Source: Clostridia bacterium (GTDB lineage Bacteria > Bacillota > Clostridia > UMGS1883). From it: a DNA stretch of 64,000 nucleotides. Location: assembly GCA_017411435.1 (NCBI GenBank), contig JAFQQD010000014.1, forward strand, positions 32,789-96,788, written 5' to 3'. The notes beneath the pieces were generated by a model. It was not told the origin of the DNA and ran no database searches. It saw only the letters and a program-made list of their open reading frames with translations. Below, piece by piece: positions 1 to 8,209 of this stretch; position 1 is the first letter of the stretch; each line of letters starts with the position of its first letter. Made by a program: the position numbers and the translations under genes.

Positions 1-34
1 TTTATGCCCCTTGAATTATAAAGGAGATATGTGT

Positions 35-1378
35 ATGAACCTTTCAGATACATTTATACATACACTTTACACATTAAAAGAAGGTCCTATCCCGAATGAG
101 GTAAAGGAGGAGGCAAGAAAATGCCTTCTTGACGAAGTAGGTGCCATGCTCGTAGGAGCAAAAGAGATTAAGGAGCGTCTCTCCTCTTATCTTTCTATGT
201 TCTCAGGAAACGATGCGACAGCAGTCGGACTTGGGTGTAAGGCATCGCTTCAGAATGCGGCGCTCGTTAACGGAATAAGCGGCCACGCTTATGACTTTGA
301 TGACGGTCACCGTTTTTCAACCGTTCATCTCGGTTCTTCCATAATTCCGGCAGTACTCGCTGTGGCTGAAAAAGAAAACCTGGTTATGGATGATGTTCTT
401 CGCGGCATTATAATCGGCTACGAAGCCGCTATCCGTATGGGTAACTGTATTCAGCCGGGACACCGAGGGAGAGGATTTCACGCTTCCGGCACAGTAGGAA
501 CTATCGGCGCGGCTATGGGTGTAGCGGCACTTCTTGATTTTGACAGACAGCAGTTCAAAACTGCACTCTCTGCAGCCTGCACAAGTGCCGGCGGAATCCT
601 TGAAATGCAGGTAGGCCGCTCGACATTAAAGCCTTTTAATATCGGCCGTGCAACGCATGACGGTATTACTGCAGCCCTTGCTGCAAAGGCAGGCTTTGTA
701 GGTCCCGATGAACCTCTTGAAGGGGAGTTCGGCTTCTTCAGAGCGTACAGTGATACCTGCAAACCCGAAGTGCTTTCACTGGAAAACAATAAAAACTATA
801 ACATCTGCGGATGTTATCATAAACCCTATGCTTCGTGCAGACATACACACGGCCCCGTATTTGCGGCTATCCGAGCAGCAGAGGACAACAATGTAAACTG
901 GCGTGATATAGAAAACATTACTGTAGATATGTATGCTCAGGGTGTTAACGGTCACGACCACACAGATATTCCCAGCATAGTTTCGGGAAAAATGTCGACT
1001 CCGTACTGTATTGCTATGGCACTTGTTACCGGTAAAATAGGAATTTCTTCCTATACGGAAGAGGCTCTTAATGACCCCGACATTCTATCCCTTACTAAAA
1101 AGGTTACAGTTAACGCGGACGAGGAAATCACATCATGGGTACCTAAAAAGCGTGCCGCAAGAGTGAGCGTTACTCTTAAAAACAAGCAAACCTTTACTTT
1201 CCAGGCAGATTATGCCCTCGGCGAGCCGGAGCTTCCCATGTCAATAGAAGATTTCTGCTCAAAGACTACCGAACTTGGAATGTCTGCAGGAAAAACAGAA
1301 GACGAAATGAAGAAAATTATCGATATGATTCTCACATTTGACGGAAATGTTGCAGAACTCATGAAAACATTAGCATAA
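35..1378 (+). CDS. MmgE/PrpD family protein
   Basis: The protein (447 residues from this start) resembles the MmgE/PrpD family, which includes 2-methylcitrate dehydratase and cis-aconitate decarboxylase. A family-typical stretch is HAYDFDDGH near residues 84-92, followed by the helical N-terminal domain and a C-terminal lid domain (after about residue 270, with CYHKPYASCRHTHG). Start choice: AAGGAG at 21-26 lies 8 bases before ATG 35; an in-frame ATG at 29 is too close and an upstream TTG lacks a site. It is followed after 32 bases by a FAD-linked oxidase and the two Etf subunits. It may therefore dehydrate or isomerise a hydroxyacid that the flavin enzyme also handles; that substrate link is inference. 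Family assignment is firm, reaction unknown. Confidence 0.85.
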   Translation: MNLSDTFIHTLYTLKEGPIPNEVKEEARKCLLDEVGAMLVGAKEIKERLSSYLSMFSGNDATAVGLGCKASLQNAALVNGISGHAYDFDDGHRFSTVHLGSSIIPAVLAVAEKENLVMDDVLRGIIIGYEAAIRMGNCIQPGHRGRGFHASGTVGTIGAAMGVAALLDFDRQQFKTALSAACTSAGGILEMQVGRSTLKPFNIGRATHDGITAALAAKAGFVGPDEPLEGEFGFFRAYSDTCKPEVLSLENNKNYNICGCYHKPYASCRHTHGPVFAAIRAAEDNNVNWRDIENITVDMYAQGVNGHDHTDIPSIVSGKMSTPYCIAMALVTGKIGISSYTEEALNDPDILSLTKKVTVNADEEITSWVPKKRAARVSVTLKNKQTFTFQADYALGEPELPMSIEDFCSKTTELGMSAGKTEDEMKKIIDMILTFDGNVAELMKTLA

Positions 1379-1410
1379 ATCATTTTATACTGAAATCCAG
1401 AGGTGAAAAT

Positions 1411-2988
1411 ATGGATCTTATTCGTAAACTTGTCAGCGCAGATGAAGAGTATCTGCGTGACGAATCTAAAAAAGTAGGTTTTGCCGAAACCATCTCTTTC
1501 CCCGAAAATCACGAGCAGGTAAGAGAAATTATGGCACAGCTTTATAAAGACGGAACATCTGTTACCGTTCAGGGTAGCCGTACAGGTCTTGCATCAGCGG
1601 CAGTACCCTTCGGAGGTCACATACTCAACACATCAAGAATGGACAAGGTTCTCGGCATGCGTGAGAAGGACGGTCATTTTTACATCACCGTTCAGCCCGG
1701 CGTAATCCTTCAGAAGCTGAACAAGGCTATCGCTGCGCGTGCCTTTGATACAAGTGCTTGGGATGAAGCATCTCAGGCTGCATTTGAAGCATTCGGCAAG
1801 GCTCCCGTTCAGATGTTTACTCCCGACCCCACCGAAAGCACAGCAGCAATCGGCGGTATGGTAGCTTGTAACGCATCAGGTGCGAAAAGCTATCACTACG
1901 GCGCGACAAGAGGTCACATTCAGGCGCTTCGCGGTGTACTTGCAAACGGTGAGAGCATTTGTATAAAGAGAGGCGAAATTTTCGCAAAAGGTCTTGACCT
2001 TGCTCTTACTACTGAAGAAGGAAATACCATCAATGTAAAACTTCCCACTTACAAGATGCCCAACTGCAAAAACGCATCAGGTTACTACTGCGCACCCGAT
2101 ATGGATGCAATTGACCTTATGATTGGCAGTGACGGTACACTTGCTGTTTTAACTGAAATTGAAATATCACTGCTTCCCGTTCCTGCACTCAGTTGGGGTG
2201 TAAGTACTTTCTTTGAGGCAGAATCACAGGCAGCAAAGTACACAAAACTTGCAAAACAAATCGCAAATGGTATTGTTGCTATCGAATACTTTGATGCTTG
2301 CGCACTTGATATTCTTCGTAAGCAGAAGGCGGAAAACACCGCTTTTGCAGGACTTCCGTTCCTTCCTGAATCTTACGGCTGTGCAGTATATACAGAGCTT
2401 CATTGCGATAACGAGGACCAGGCATACGAACTTCTCGAATCACTCAGCAAATATTGCACCCAGGCAGGTGGCAACCCCGAAATGACATGGGTGGCTACAA
2501 GCGACAGCGACCGTGATATGTTGCACTTCTTCCGCCATGCGGTTCCCGAAAGTGTAAATATGCAGGTAGAACGCACAAAGCGTACATACCCTGAAGTTAC
2601 AAAGGTTGGCGGCGACCTTGCCGTTCCCGATGAATACTTTGAAGAACTTCTCAAAATTTATGATACTACTTTGGAAGAAGAAGGTCTCTTGCACGCTGCA
2701 TGGGGACATATTGGTGACAACCATATCCATGTAAATATTCTTCCCCGTGATATGGATGAATACAGCCGCGGAAAAGCGCTTCTTGCCAAATGGGCAGGCG
2801 AAGTCTCCCGTATGGGTGGCGCAGTTAGTGCCGAACACGGTGTAGGTAAACTCAAGGCACCCTTCCTCGAAGTTATGTACGGAAAAGAACACATCAGCGA
2901 AATGGCTGCATTGAAGGCTGTATTTGACCCGAAATGCATGCTCGGAAGAGGAAATCTCTTTGCACCGCAAGAGGAGGTAAAAGCATGA
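1411..2988 (+). CDS. FAD-linked oxidase (GlcD/D-lactate dehydrogenase type)
   Basis: The 525-residue protein has a PCMH-type FAD-binding domain (about residues 35-260, with VTVQGSRTGLASAAVPFGGH and PDPTESTAAIGGMVACNASG) and a C-terminal FAD-oxidase domain. That domain carries the family signatures GHIGDNHIHVN (about 432-442) and SAEHGVGKLKAPFL (about 471-484). Enzymes of this type oxidise 2-hydroxyacids such as D-lactate or glycolate. The two downstream genes encode electron-transfer flavoprotein subunits, the arrangement known from lactate dehydrogenase/Etf complexes of anaerobes, where Etf confurcates electrons. The Etf gene starts inside this stop codon (ATGA overlap), so translation is coupled. 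The substrate cannot be read from sequence. Confidence 0.9.
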   Translation: MDLIRKLVSADEEYLRDESKKVGFAETISFPENHEQVREIMAQLYKDGTSVTVQGSRTGLASAAVPFGGHILNTSRMDKVLGMREKDGHFYITVQPGVILQKLNKAIAARAFDTSAWDEASQAAFEAFGKAPVQMFTPDPTESTAAIGGMVACNASGAKSYHYGATRGHIQALRGVLANGESICIKRGEIFAKGLDLALTTEEGNTINVKLPTYKMPNCKNASGYYCAPDMDAIDLMIGSDGTLAVLTEIEISLLPVPALSWGVSTFFEAESQAAKYTKLAKQIANGIVAIEYFDACALDILRKQKAENTAFAGLPFLPESYGCAVYTELHCDNEDQAYELLESLSKYCTQAGGNPEMTWVATSDSDRDMLHFFRHAVPESVNMQVERTKRTYPEVTKVGGDLAVPDEYFEELLKIYDTTLEEEGLLHAAWGHIGDNHIHVNILPRDMDEYSRGKALLAKWAGEVSRMGGAVSAEHGVGKLKAPFLEVMYGKEHISEMAALKAVFDPKCMLGRGNLFAPQEEVKA

Positions 2989-3776
2989 AAATAATCGTTT
3001 GTATGAAACAGGTTCCTGCTGCTGCTACGGCAAGCATTGACCCGCTTACAAAAACTATCGTGCGTACAGGCCGTAATGCAGTAACAAATCCTTTTGACCT
3101 TTATGCGCTGCAGACTGCACTCGATATTAAAGAAGGTGTAGGCGGAACTCTTACCGCTATTACTATGGGTATTCCTGCCGCACAGAAGGTTCTTCGCGAT
3201 GCTATCAGCCGTGGTGCTGACGATGGAGCAATTCTTTCTGACCGTGCTTTTGCCGGTGCAGATACGCTCGCAACATCATACGCTATTTCGCTCGGTATTG
3301 AAAAACTCGGCGGAGCAGACCTTGTTGTTTGCGGTAAGATGGCAGTTGACGGTGATACAGCCCAGATTGGTCCTGAACTTGCTCAGCATCTGGGTATTTC
3401 ACATGTTTCTGATGTAACTGAAATCCTTGAAATGGCAGAGGACCACCTTGTAGTACGCCGTGTATGGGATGATATAGACCAGGAGCTTTATCTTCCGCTT
3501 CCTGCGCTTATCACAGTTGCAAAGGGAGTAAATCTTCCCAAGCTTCCCACAATCCCCGGTATGCTTCGCGGCCGCGTGGCAGAAATCCCCACATTCACCG
3601 CAGAAGATTTAGGTGCAGATATTGCCCGTTGCGGACTCAAGGGTTCTCCCACACAGGTTGTTCGCACATTTACACCCCCGGTGCGCGGTGAAGCACAGGA
3701 AATTGAAGGTAATGAAACACAGCAGGCTGCAAAGCTGGCTCAGATTATCAGGGAGGTGCTCCATGGAGAGGATTAA
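2985..3776 (+). CDS. etfB: Electron transfer flavoprotein subunit beta
   Basis: The 263-residue protein begins MKIIVCMKQVPAA and contains the EtfB region around DLVVCGKMAVDGDTAQIGPELA (from about residue 110), which contacts AMP or flavin in the family. ATG 2985 overlaps the stop of the FAD-linked oxidase and has GAGGAGG (2971-2977) upstream. It pairs with EtfA, which overlaps its 3' end by 14 bases. The set most likely forms a membrane-independent, possibly bifurcating complex with the upstream oxidase, linking hydroxyacid oxidation to NAD and ferredoxin. Bifurcation is inferred from gene order and was not tested by residue analysis. Confidence 0.93.
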   Translation: MKIIVCMKQVPAAATASIDPLTKTIVRTGRNAVTNPFDLYALQTALDIKEGVGGTLTAITMGIPAAQKVLRDAISRGADDGAILSDRAFAGADTLATSYAISLGIEKLGGADLVVCGKMAVDGDTAQIGPELAQHLGISHVSDVTEILEMAEDHLVVRRVWDDIDQELYLPLPALITVAKGVNLPKLPTIPGMLRGRVAEIPTFTAEDLGADIARCGLKGSPTQVVRTFTPPVRGEAQEIEGNETQQAAKLAQIIREVLHGED

Positions 3777-4746
3777 AAAAGGTGCCCTTTGGGTATTTTG
3801 TGAAGTTCAGGCAAATGAACTCTTGCCTGTAGGCTTACAGCTTCTTGGCAGAGGTAAGACATTGGCTGAGGAAAGCAACCGTCCCCTTTACGCAGTAGTG
3901 CTCGGTAAAATTCCGCAGGAAAGCGTAAAACTTCTGCATGCAAGCGGAGCAGATGAGGTTATAATGAGCGTTGGCGCGGCTCTCGAAGAAAAACTTGAAA
4001 AGCCTTATGCTGACAGTTTAATTGCTCTTGCAAAGCAGTTTGAACCCGACATTTTATTAGTTGGCGCAACTCCTTTTGGACGCGCTTTTGCACCGAGAGT
4101 AGCAGCAGCACTTCAGACTGGTCTTACAGCAGACTGTACAGAACTCAGCATTGAAGAAGAAAGCGGACTTTTACTTCAGACCCGTCCTGCATTCGGCGGT
4201 AATATGATGGCTACTATCCGCACTGCAACAAGCCGTCCTCAGATGGCTACTGCGCGTCCTGGAGTATTACCCCTTCCCGAACCAATGGAAGTGGAAGACC
4301 GTGACCCCGTGATTATTGAGGATAACGGTGAACTCAGCGTAGTGAAGCTCCTCAAGGAAACTGCTATAGAGCGTGGCGCAGATATCAGCCAGAGCAAAAT
4401 TATCGTTGCCGCAGGCCGCGGTATCGGTCAGAAGAAAAATCTTAAACTTGTACAGGCACTTGCAGATAAACTCGGCGGTGCTGTTGGATCAACCCGTCCT
4501 TTGGTAGATATGGGCTTTTGTCCCTACAGCAGCCAGATTGGTCAGACAGGCTACAGCGTAGCACCCGACCTTCTTATCTGCTGTGGTATTTCAGGTGCAG
4601 TTCAGCATCTGGCAGGTATCGGCGGAGCAAAGACTGTTATCGCTATCAATACCGACCCCAAAGCTCCTATCTTTGCAGTAGCAGATTACAAAATTGTTGG
4701 CGACTGTGTCAGCGTTCTTGAAAATTTAATTAAAGCTTTGGATTAA
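3763..4746 (+). CDS. etfA: Electron transfer flavoprotein subunit alpha
   Basis: The 327-residue protein has an N-terminal Etf alpha/beta domain and the C-terminal FAD-binding domain of EtfA. Visible signatures are IIVAAGRGIGQKKNL, GSTRPLVDMGF, QIGQTG and the run around CGISGAVQHLAGI and INTDPKAPIFAVADY. Start chosen at ATG 3763, with GGGAGGTG at 3751-3758; reading upstream would run deep into etfB. It overlaps etfB by 14 bases. It is the last gene of the four-gene operon and is followed by a strong terminator hairpin. Confidence 0.93.
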   Translation: MERIKKGALWVFCEVQANELLPVGLQLLGRGKTLAEESNRPLYAVVLGKIPQESVKLLHASGADEVIMSVGAALEEKLEKPYADSLIALAKQFEPDILLVGATPFGRAFAPRVAAALQTGLTADCTELSIEEESGLLLQTRPAFGGNMMATIRTATSRPQMATARPGVLPLPEPMEVEDRDPVIIEDNGELSVVKLLKETAIERGADISQSKIIVAAGRGIGQKKNLKLVQALADKLGGAVGSTRPLVDMGFCPYSSQIGQTGYSVAPDLLICCGISGAVQHLAGIGGAKTVIAINTDPKAPIFAVADYKIVGDCVSVLENLIKALD

Positions 4747-4760
4747 AATCAAGTTAATAC

Positions 4761-4793
4761 AAAAGGAGGCACTATTGGATGTTGCCTCCTTTT
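4761..4793 (+). terminator. Rho-independent terminator of the Etf operon
   Basis: An 11-bp perfect stem (AAAAGGAGGCA / TGCCTCCTTTT) with an 11-base loop lies 15 bases after the etfA stop. The T-rich 3' arm supplies the U-run; the A-rich 5' arm would allow it to work in both directions. Confidence 0.85.
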
Positions 4794-4854
4794 GCTTGCT
4801 TTGTGTTTTTTGAAAAAGGAATAAATTCCCAAAGTAAAAAATTATAACAAATTA

Positions 4855-4883
4855 TTGAAAAAAATGTCGATTTATAGTAAAAT
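4855..4883 (+). promoter_or_regulatory. Promoter for the DUF3048 lipoprotein gene
   Basis: TTGAAA (4855-4860), 17-bp spacer, TAAAAT (4878-4883). The expected transcript starts near 4890, just before the GGGAGG ribosome-binding site of the gene at 4916. Confidence 0.55.
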
Positions 4884-4915
4884 CAAGGCAGAAGTATTTT
4901 CGGGAGGAAAACAAA

Positions 4916-5980
4916 ATGAAAAAAGCATCAAGTGTAATAGCGTTATTTTTAACTGCAGTTTTAATCCTTTCAGCTTGTCAGACGAAAAAGACATCTGAAA
5001 ATGGGAAAATCACGAAAGACCCAGTAAAAAAGGAAACTGTGACAGAACAGAAAGTGCCCAAGGCCGAAGAAAAGGAAAAAGACCCTGAAATAGAAGCATT
5101 TTTCGATAAATATGTAAACTCAAAAAAACGCCCGATTGCCGTAATGATTGATAATGATAACGAGCAGGCAAGACCGCAGGCAGGACTTGACGATGCATAT
5201 CTTATATACGAGATGGTAATTGAAGGCGGAGCCACAAGATTTATGGCATTTTTCAAAGATGCTGCTACTGAAAAAATCGGACCTGTCCGTTCTTCAAGAC
5301 ATTATTTCCTTGACTATGCACTTGAAAACGATGCCATATATACGCACTTTGGATGGAGCCCCAGGGCAATGACGGACATTCCTGCTCTTGGTGTAAATAA
5401 CATCAATGGAATTATAGCAGGCGATGACAGCATTTTCTGGCGTGAAAGGAAATTCAAGGGAGATTGGCACAGCGCATTTACAAGCATTGAAAAAATAAAT
5501 TCAATGGCAGATAAAAAGAAGTATCAAAAGGAAACTGCGCACGCAAATTCTATTAACTATTCAAAAGAGTATCTTGATATGAAGACAGAAAGTGTCGCAA
5601 ATACTGTAAGTCTTGCTTATTCCTATCACTATACTACAGGCTATACCTACGATACTGAAACAAAGCTTTACGAAAAAACTATAAACGGAAAGCCTCACAC
5701 TATGCAAAACGGGAAAACAGTGAAGGTTAAAAATATCATAGTTCAGTTTATTACGGACACTTCGCTTGGTGACGGAAGTGCCAGACGAAACATAAACACA
5801 GCAGGCAGCGGAAAGGGATACTACATAACGGATGGCTGTTGTAAGAGCATAACATGGTCGAAAGACTCCCGAACTGCAAACACAATCTACAAGGATGCAG
5901 ATGGAAACACTCTTTCTGTTAATCCCGGTAAAACAATTATAAATATCATCAGCCCCAGTGCTAAAATAACAATGAAATAA
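4916..5980 (+). CDS. DUF3048 (YerB-like) lipoprotein
   Basis: The 354-residue protein starts with a lipoprotein signal peptide (lipobox LSAC, Cys21) and a charged, Lys/Glu-rich linker to about residue 65. The DUF3048 domain follows (PIAVMIDNDNEQARPQAG, then EGGATRFMAFF and GPVRSSRHYFLDYA), and the second DUF3048 domain covers the last third (about 250-350, including FITDTSLGD and GKTIINIIS). Family function is unknown; members are membrane-anchored on the outer face of Gram-positive cells. It has its own promoter and originally ended in a hairpin terminator now split by an inserted element. Confidence 0.9.
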   Translation: MKKASSVIALFLTAVLILSACQTKKTSENGKITKDPVKKETVTEQKVPKAEEKEKDPEIEAFFDKYVNSKKRPIAVMIDNDNEQARPQAGLDDAYLIYEMVIEGGATRFMAFFKDAATEKIGPVRSSRHYFLDYALENDAIYTHFGWSPRAMTDIPALGVNNINGIIAGDDSIFWRERKFKGDWHSAFTSIEKINSMADKKKYQKETAHANSINYSKEYLDMKTESVANTVSLAYSYHYTTGYTYDTETKLYEKTINGKPHTMQNGKTVKVKNIIVQFITDTSLGDGSARRNINTAGSGKGYYITDGCCKSITWSKDSRTANTIYKDADGNTLSVNPGKTIINIISPSAKITMK

Positions 5981-5986
5981 AAAGAA

Positions 5987-6415
5987 AGAGGATGCCCCGT
6001 CATCCTCTCAGCGTGTCGATAAACCTATCGGCATGCTGGCAGACGAGGAAAAAGGAAGGTAAATTTGTTCAACACGCACTCGTAGGCGCACGAGGGTGCG
6101 GTAGAGGGCGTGTTGGACGAAAGCAAGCAAAAACCCTGAAAATTGCAATTTTCAGGGTCTTTTATAACATAGGAAATTGCGCGCGAAAAGTGCGCAATAG
6201 GCTTGTTTCAAACAAGCGTACCGACCTGCCCCCAAGAGTGGGGGTCAGGGGGTTGATGCGTTAAGAACGCTTTTTTATTATGTGGCTAATGGTGTCTTTT
6301 GTTCTTTTATAAGTTTATCGAAAATTTCCAAGCGCTGAAAAAATATTTATTATTTATTTTTGCTTGCATTTGACCGACTTTTTCGACAGTCTGAGAGGAT
6401 GCCCCGTCATCCTCT
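5987..6415. mobile_element. Non-autonomous inserted element (MITE-like) inside a terminator
   Basis: A 385-bp insert (6009-6393) has related ends. The left end begins CAGCGTGTCGATAAA; the right end read on the minus strand begins CAGACTGTCGAAAAA, matching at 12 of 15 positions. It is bounded by a perfect 22-bp direct repeat (5987-6008 and 6394-6415), itself the hairpin core of a terminator. Removing the insert and one repeat restores a perfect 14-bp stem (GAAAGAGGATG arm extended by A's, loop CCCCGT) with a T-run. No transposase is encoded. Inside it are a 24-bp perfect palindrome (6134-6157) and one copy of a 117-bp repeat found again at 25.9 kb. Confidence 0.7.
6162..6278 (+). repeat. 117-bp structured intergenic repeat, copy 1
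   Basis: Identical over 117 bp to 25897-26013. Read on the plus strand it could fold into successive hairpins: ATTGCGC/GCGCAAT, the near-palindrome GCTTGTTTCAAACAAGC, CCCCC/GGGGG around AAGAGT, and GCGTT-AAG-AACGC followed by six T's, which looks like a terminator. Both copies start a few bases after another perfect hairpin, with the shared junction TCT(T/C)TTATAAC. It could be a repeat family, a small structured RNA, or both. No coding potential is convincing. Confidence 0.75.
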
Positions 6416-6420
6416 TTCTT
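6394..6420. terminator. Terminator hairpin downstream of the inserted element
   Basis: GAGGATG / CATCCTC stem with loop CCCCGT and a following TTTCTTTTT. It is the right-hand copy of the terminator duplicated by the insertion. It lies 28 bases from the stop of the minus-strand ZIP gene and probably serves the plus-strand side. Confidence 0.6.
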
Positions 6421-6447
6421 TTTGCTCTGCGCAATTTAATCAAGTCA

Positions 6448-7251
6448 CTATCCCAGCATTACATCAAGCAGCATCATAACAGCAAATCCCAGTATAATTC
6501 CCATCGTTGAAAAATAGGGTTCTTTTTCCTGATTTTTCTGACATTCGGGAATGAGCTCGTGTACGGCAACTAAAATCATCGCACCTGCGGCAAACGACAG
6601 GGCATAAGGCAAAATGGTTTCTACATAAACAACCATCCACGCTCCGATTACACCGGCAATCGGCTCAACCATTCCCGATGCCTGACCGAGAAAAAAGCTT
6701 TTTCTCCTTGAATATCCTTCCCTCCTCAGAGGAAGAGAAACCGCCGCCCCCTCAGGGAAATTCTGAAGACCAATCCCTACGGCTACAGTGATTGCACCCA
6801 TAAGTGCCTCGGGGGTAAAGGCTCCGTTTCCGAGAACTCCGAAAGCAACTCCAACTGCAAGCCCCTCGGGAATATTATGAAGAGTAATAGAAAGAATAAG
6901 CATTATAATTCGGCTTATTTTTTCGTTTGATTTACCCTGTATACTGTTTGCTCTTTTTCTTGTAAAAGAGACTATTTTATCTGAACCCCACATAAAAAGA
7001 GCTCCGAGCAAAAAGCCTGTTGTAGCTACAAGATATGCAGGTAATTTTGACGAAATCTGTGCGCGCTCTATTGCTGGAGCAAGCAGCGACCAGAAACTTG
7101 CGGCTATCATAACTCCCGAAGCGAAACCGAGCATGAGATTAAGATATTTTGCTTTAGGAGATTTGAAGAAAACGACCATTGCACTGCCGAGCGCAGTCAC
7201 AAACCATGTGCCGAGCGTGGCAAATAGTGCCATCAAGACAAATTCATCCAT
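6448..7251 (-). CDS. ZIP family metal transporter
   Basis: The 267-residue membrane protein has about eight hydrophobic segments and the two ZIP metal-site helices: HNIPEGLAVGVAFG and QNFPEGAAVSLPLRREG. Such proteins import zinc, iron or manganese across the cytoplasmic membrane. Start chosen at ATG 7251 (MDEFVLMALF) because GGAGGTG lies 5 bases upstream; an in-frame ATG 27 codons earlier lacks a site. Its promoter is embedded in an 11-bp inverted repeat, which suggests metal-responsive control. A second ZIP gene lies at 10.9 kb. Confidence 0.9.
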   Translation of the reverse strand: MDEFVLMALFATLGTWFVTALGSAMVVFFKSPKAKYLNLMLGFASGVMIAASFWSLLAPAIERAQISSKLPAYLVATTGFLLGALFMWGSDKIVSFTRKRANSIQGKSNEKISRIIMLILSITLHNIPEGLAVGVAFGVLGNGAFTPEALMGAITVAVGIGLQNFPEGAAVSLPLRREGYSRRKSFFLGQASGMVEPIAGVIGAWMVVYVETILPYALSFAAGAMILVAVHELIPECQKNQEKEPYFSTMGIILGFAVMMLLDVMLG

Positions 7252-7261
7252 AATACACCTC

Positions 7262-7307
7262 CACTTTACATTATATTTTGGGCGGAGGAAACTGTGAATG
7301 TAAAGTG
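7262..7307 (-). promoter_or_regulatory. ZIP gene promoter inside an inverted-repeat operator
   Basis: On the minus strand TTCACA (7293-7298), 17-bp spacer and TATAAT (7270-7275) form a near-consensus promoter. A perfect 11-bp inverted repeat, CACTTTACATT (7262-7272) and AATGTAAAGTG (7297-7307), overlaps the -10 on one side and borders the -35 on the other. Only part of the dyad would be transcribed, so a DNA-binding regulator is likelier than an RNA hairpin. Confidence 0.6.
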
Positions 7308-7337
7308 AAATTTGAGAAATATGACAATTCAAAGTGG

Positions 7338-7366
7338 TTGACGGAGAGAAAACAATATAGTATAAT
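7338..7366 (+). promoter_or_regulatory. Promoter for nagB
   Basis: TTGACG (7338-7343), 17-bp spacer, TATAAT (7361-7366), then a ribosome-binding site GGAGG (7386-7390) before ATG 7400. Confidence 0.8.
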
Positions 7367-7399
7367 ACTAATAGAATTTTCAGTTGGAGGTAAAAAATT

Positions 7400-8131
7400 A
7401 TGTTTCATACAAGATTTATTGTGGCAGAAAATGCGCAGGAGGCAGGCGCTCTTGCGGCAGATATTTTTGAAAACCTTATAAATGTAAAGCCTGCGTGTGT
7501 ATTAGGCCTTGCAACAGGTTCATCACCGCTTCCTATTTATGCCGAGCTTATAAAGCGCGAAAAAGAAGGAAAGATTGACTTTTCCCGTGTTCGTTCAGTA
7601 AATCTTGACGAATATAAGGGCCTTGCTCCCGACCACGAGCAGAGCTACCGCTACTTTATGCAGGAAAATCTTTTTAATCATATTTCAATCAAGCCCGAAA
7701 ACACGACCGTTCCCGATGGCCTCGCAACAGATGTTGATGCTATGTGTAAGGCGTACGAGGAAAGAATCGAAGAATGGGGCGGAATAGACCTGCAGCTTCT
7801 CGGCATAGGACATGACGGTCATATCGCATTCAATGAGCCGGAAGACCACTTCCCCAAGATGACTCATGAAGTAAAGCTTACCGAAATGACCATTGAAGCT
7901 AATAAACGCTTTTTCAATTCTGCTGACGAAGTTCCCAAGAGTGCATTTACAATGGGTATCGGCACAATTATGAATGCAAAAAAGATTGTTATGATTGTTA
8001 CAGGTGCAGGCAAGAAGGAAATCCTTAAGAAATCTTTCTGGGGCAATGTTGACCCACAGGTTCCTGCTTCAATTCTTCAACTGCATCCTGATGTAACAGT
8101 TGTTTGTGATAAAGACGCATACCCTTTCTAA
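7400..8131 (+). CDS. nagB: Glucosamine-6-phosphate deaminase
   Basis: The 243-residue protein matches NagB along its length: LGLATGSSPLPIY (substrate phosphate loop), VNLDEYKGL with the catalytic-region Asp, and LGIGHDGHIAFNEP with the general-base Asp/His region. It converts glucosamine-6-phosphate to fructose-6-phosphate and ammonia, joining amino-sugar use to glycolysis. It has its own near-consensus promoter and a strong terminator, so it is monocistronic; no nagA or PTS gene is adjacent. Confidence 0.96.
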   Translation: MFHTRFIVAENAQEAGALAADIFENLINVKPACVLGLATGSSPLPIYAELIKREKEGKIDFSRVRSVNLDEYKGLAPDHEQSYRYFMQENLFNHISIKPENTTVPDGLATDVDAMCKAYEERIEEWGGIDLQLLGIGHDGHIAFNEPEDHFPKMTHEVKLTEMTIEANKRFFNSADEVPKSAFTMGIGTIMNAKKIVMIVTGAGKKEILKKSFWGNVDPQVPASILQLHPDVTVVCDKDAYPF

Positions 8132-8168
8132 TAAGCACGATTAAATAGTGCGCCACAACTAACTAAAT

Positions 8169-8208
8169 AAAAGAAGTACGAAATACTAGCGTATTTCGTA
8201 CTTCTTTT
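8169..8208. terminator. Bidirectional terminator between nagB and the convergent gene
   Basis: An 18-bp perfect stem with loop TAGC, starting AAAAGAAG and ending CTTCTTTT. It sits between the convergent genes nagB (+) and the acyltransferase-like gene (-) and can serve both. Confidence 0.9.
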
Positions 8209-8209
8209 A

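Noticed and set aside
5992..6264. A 90-codon open frame on the plus strand
   Set aside because: It reads through a terminator hairpin, the MITE-like end and the 117-bp repeat; no ribosome-binding site or family resemblance.
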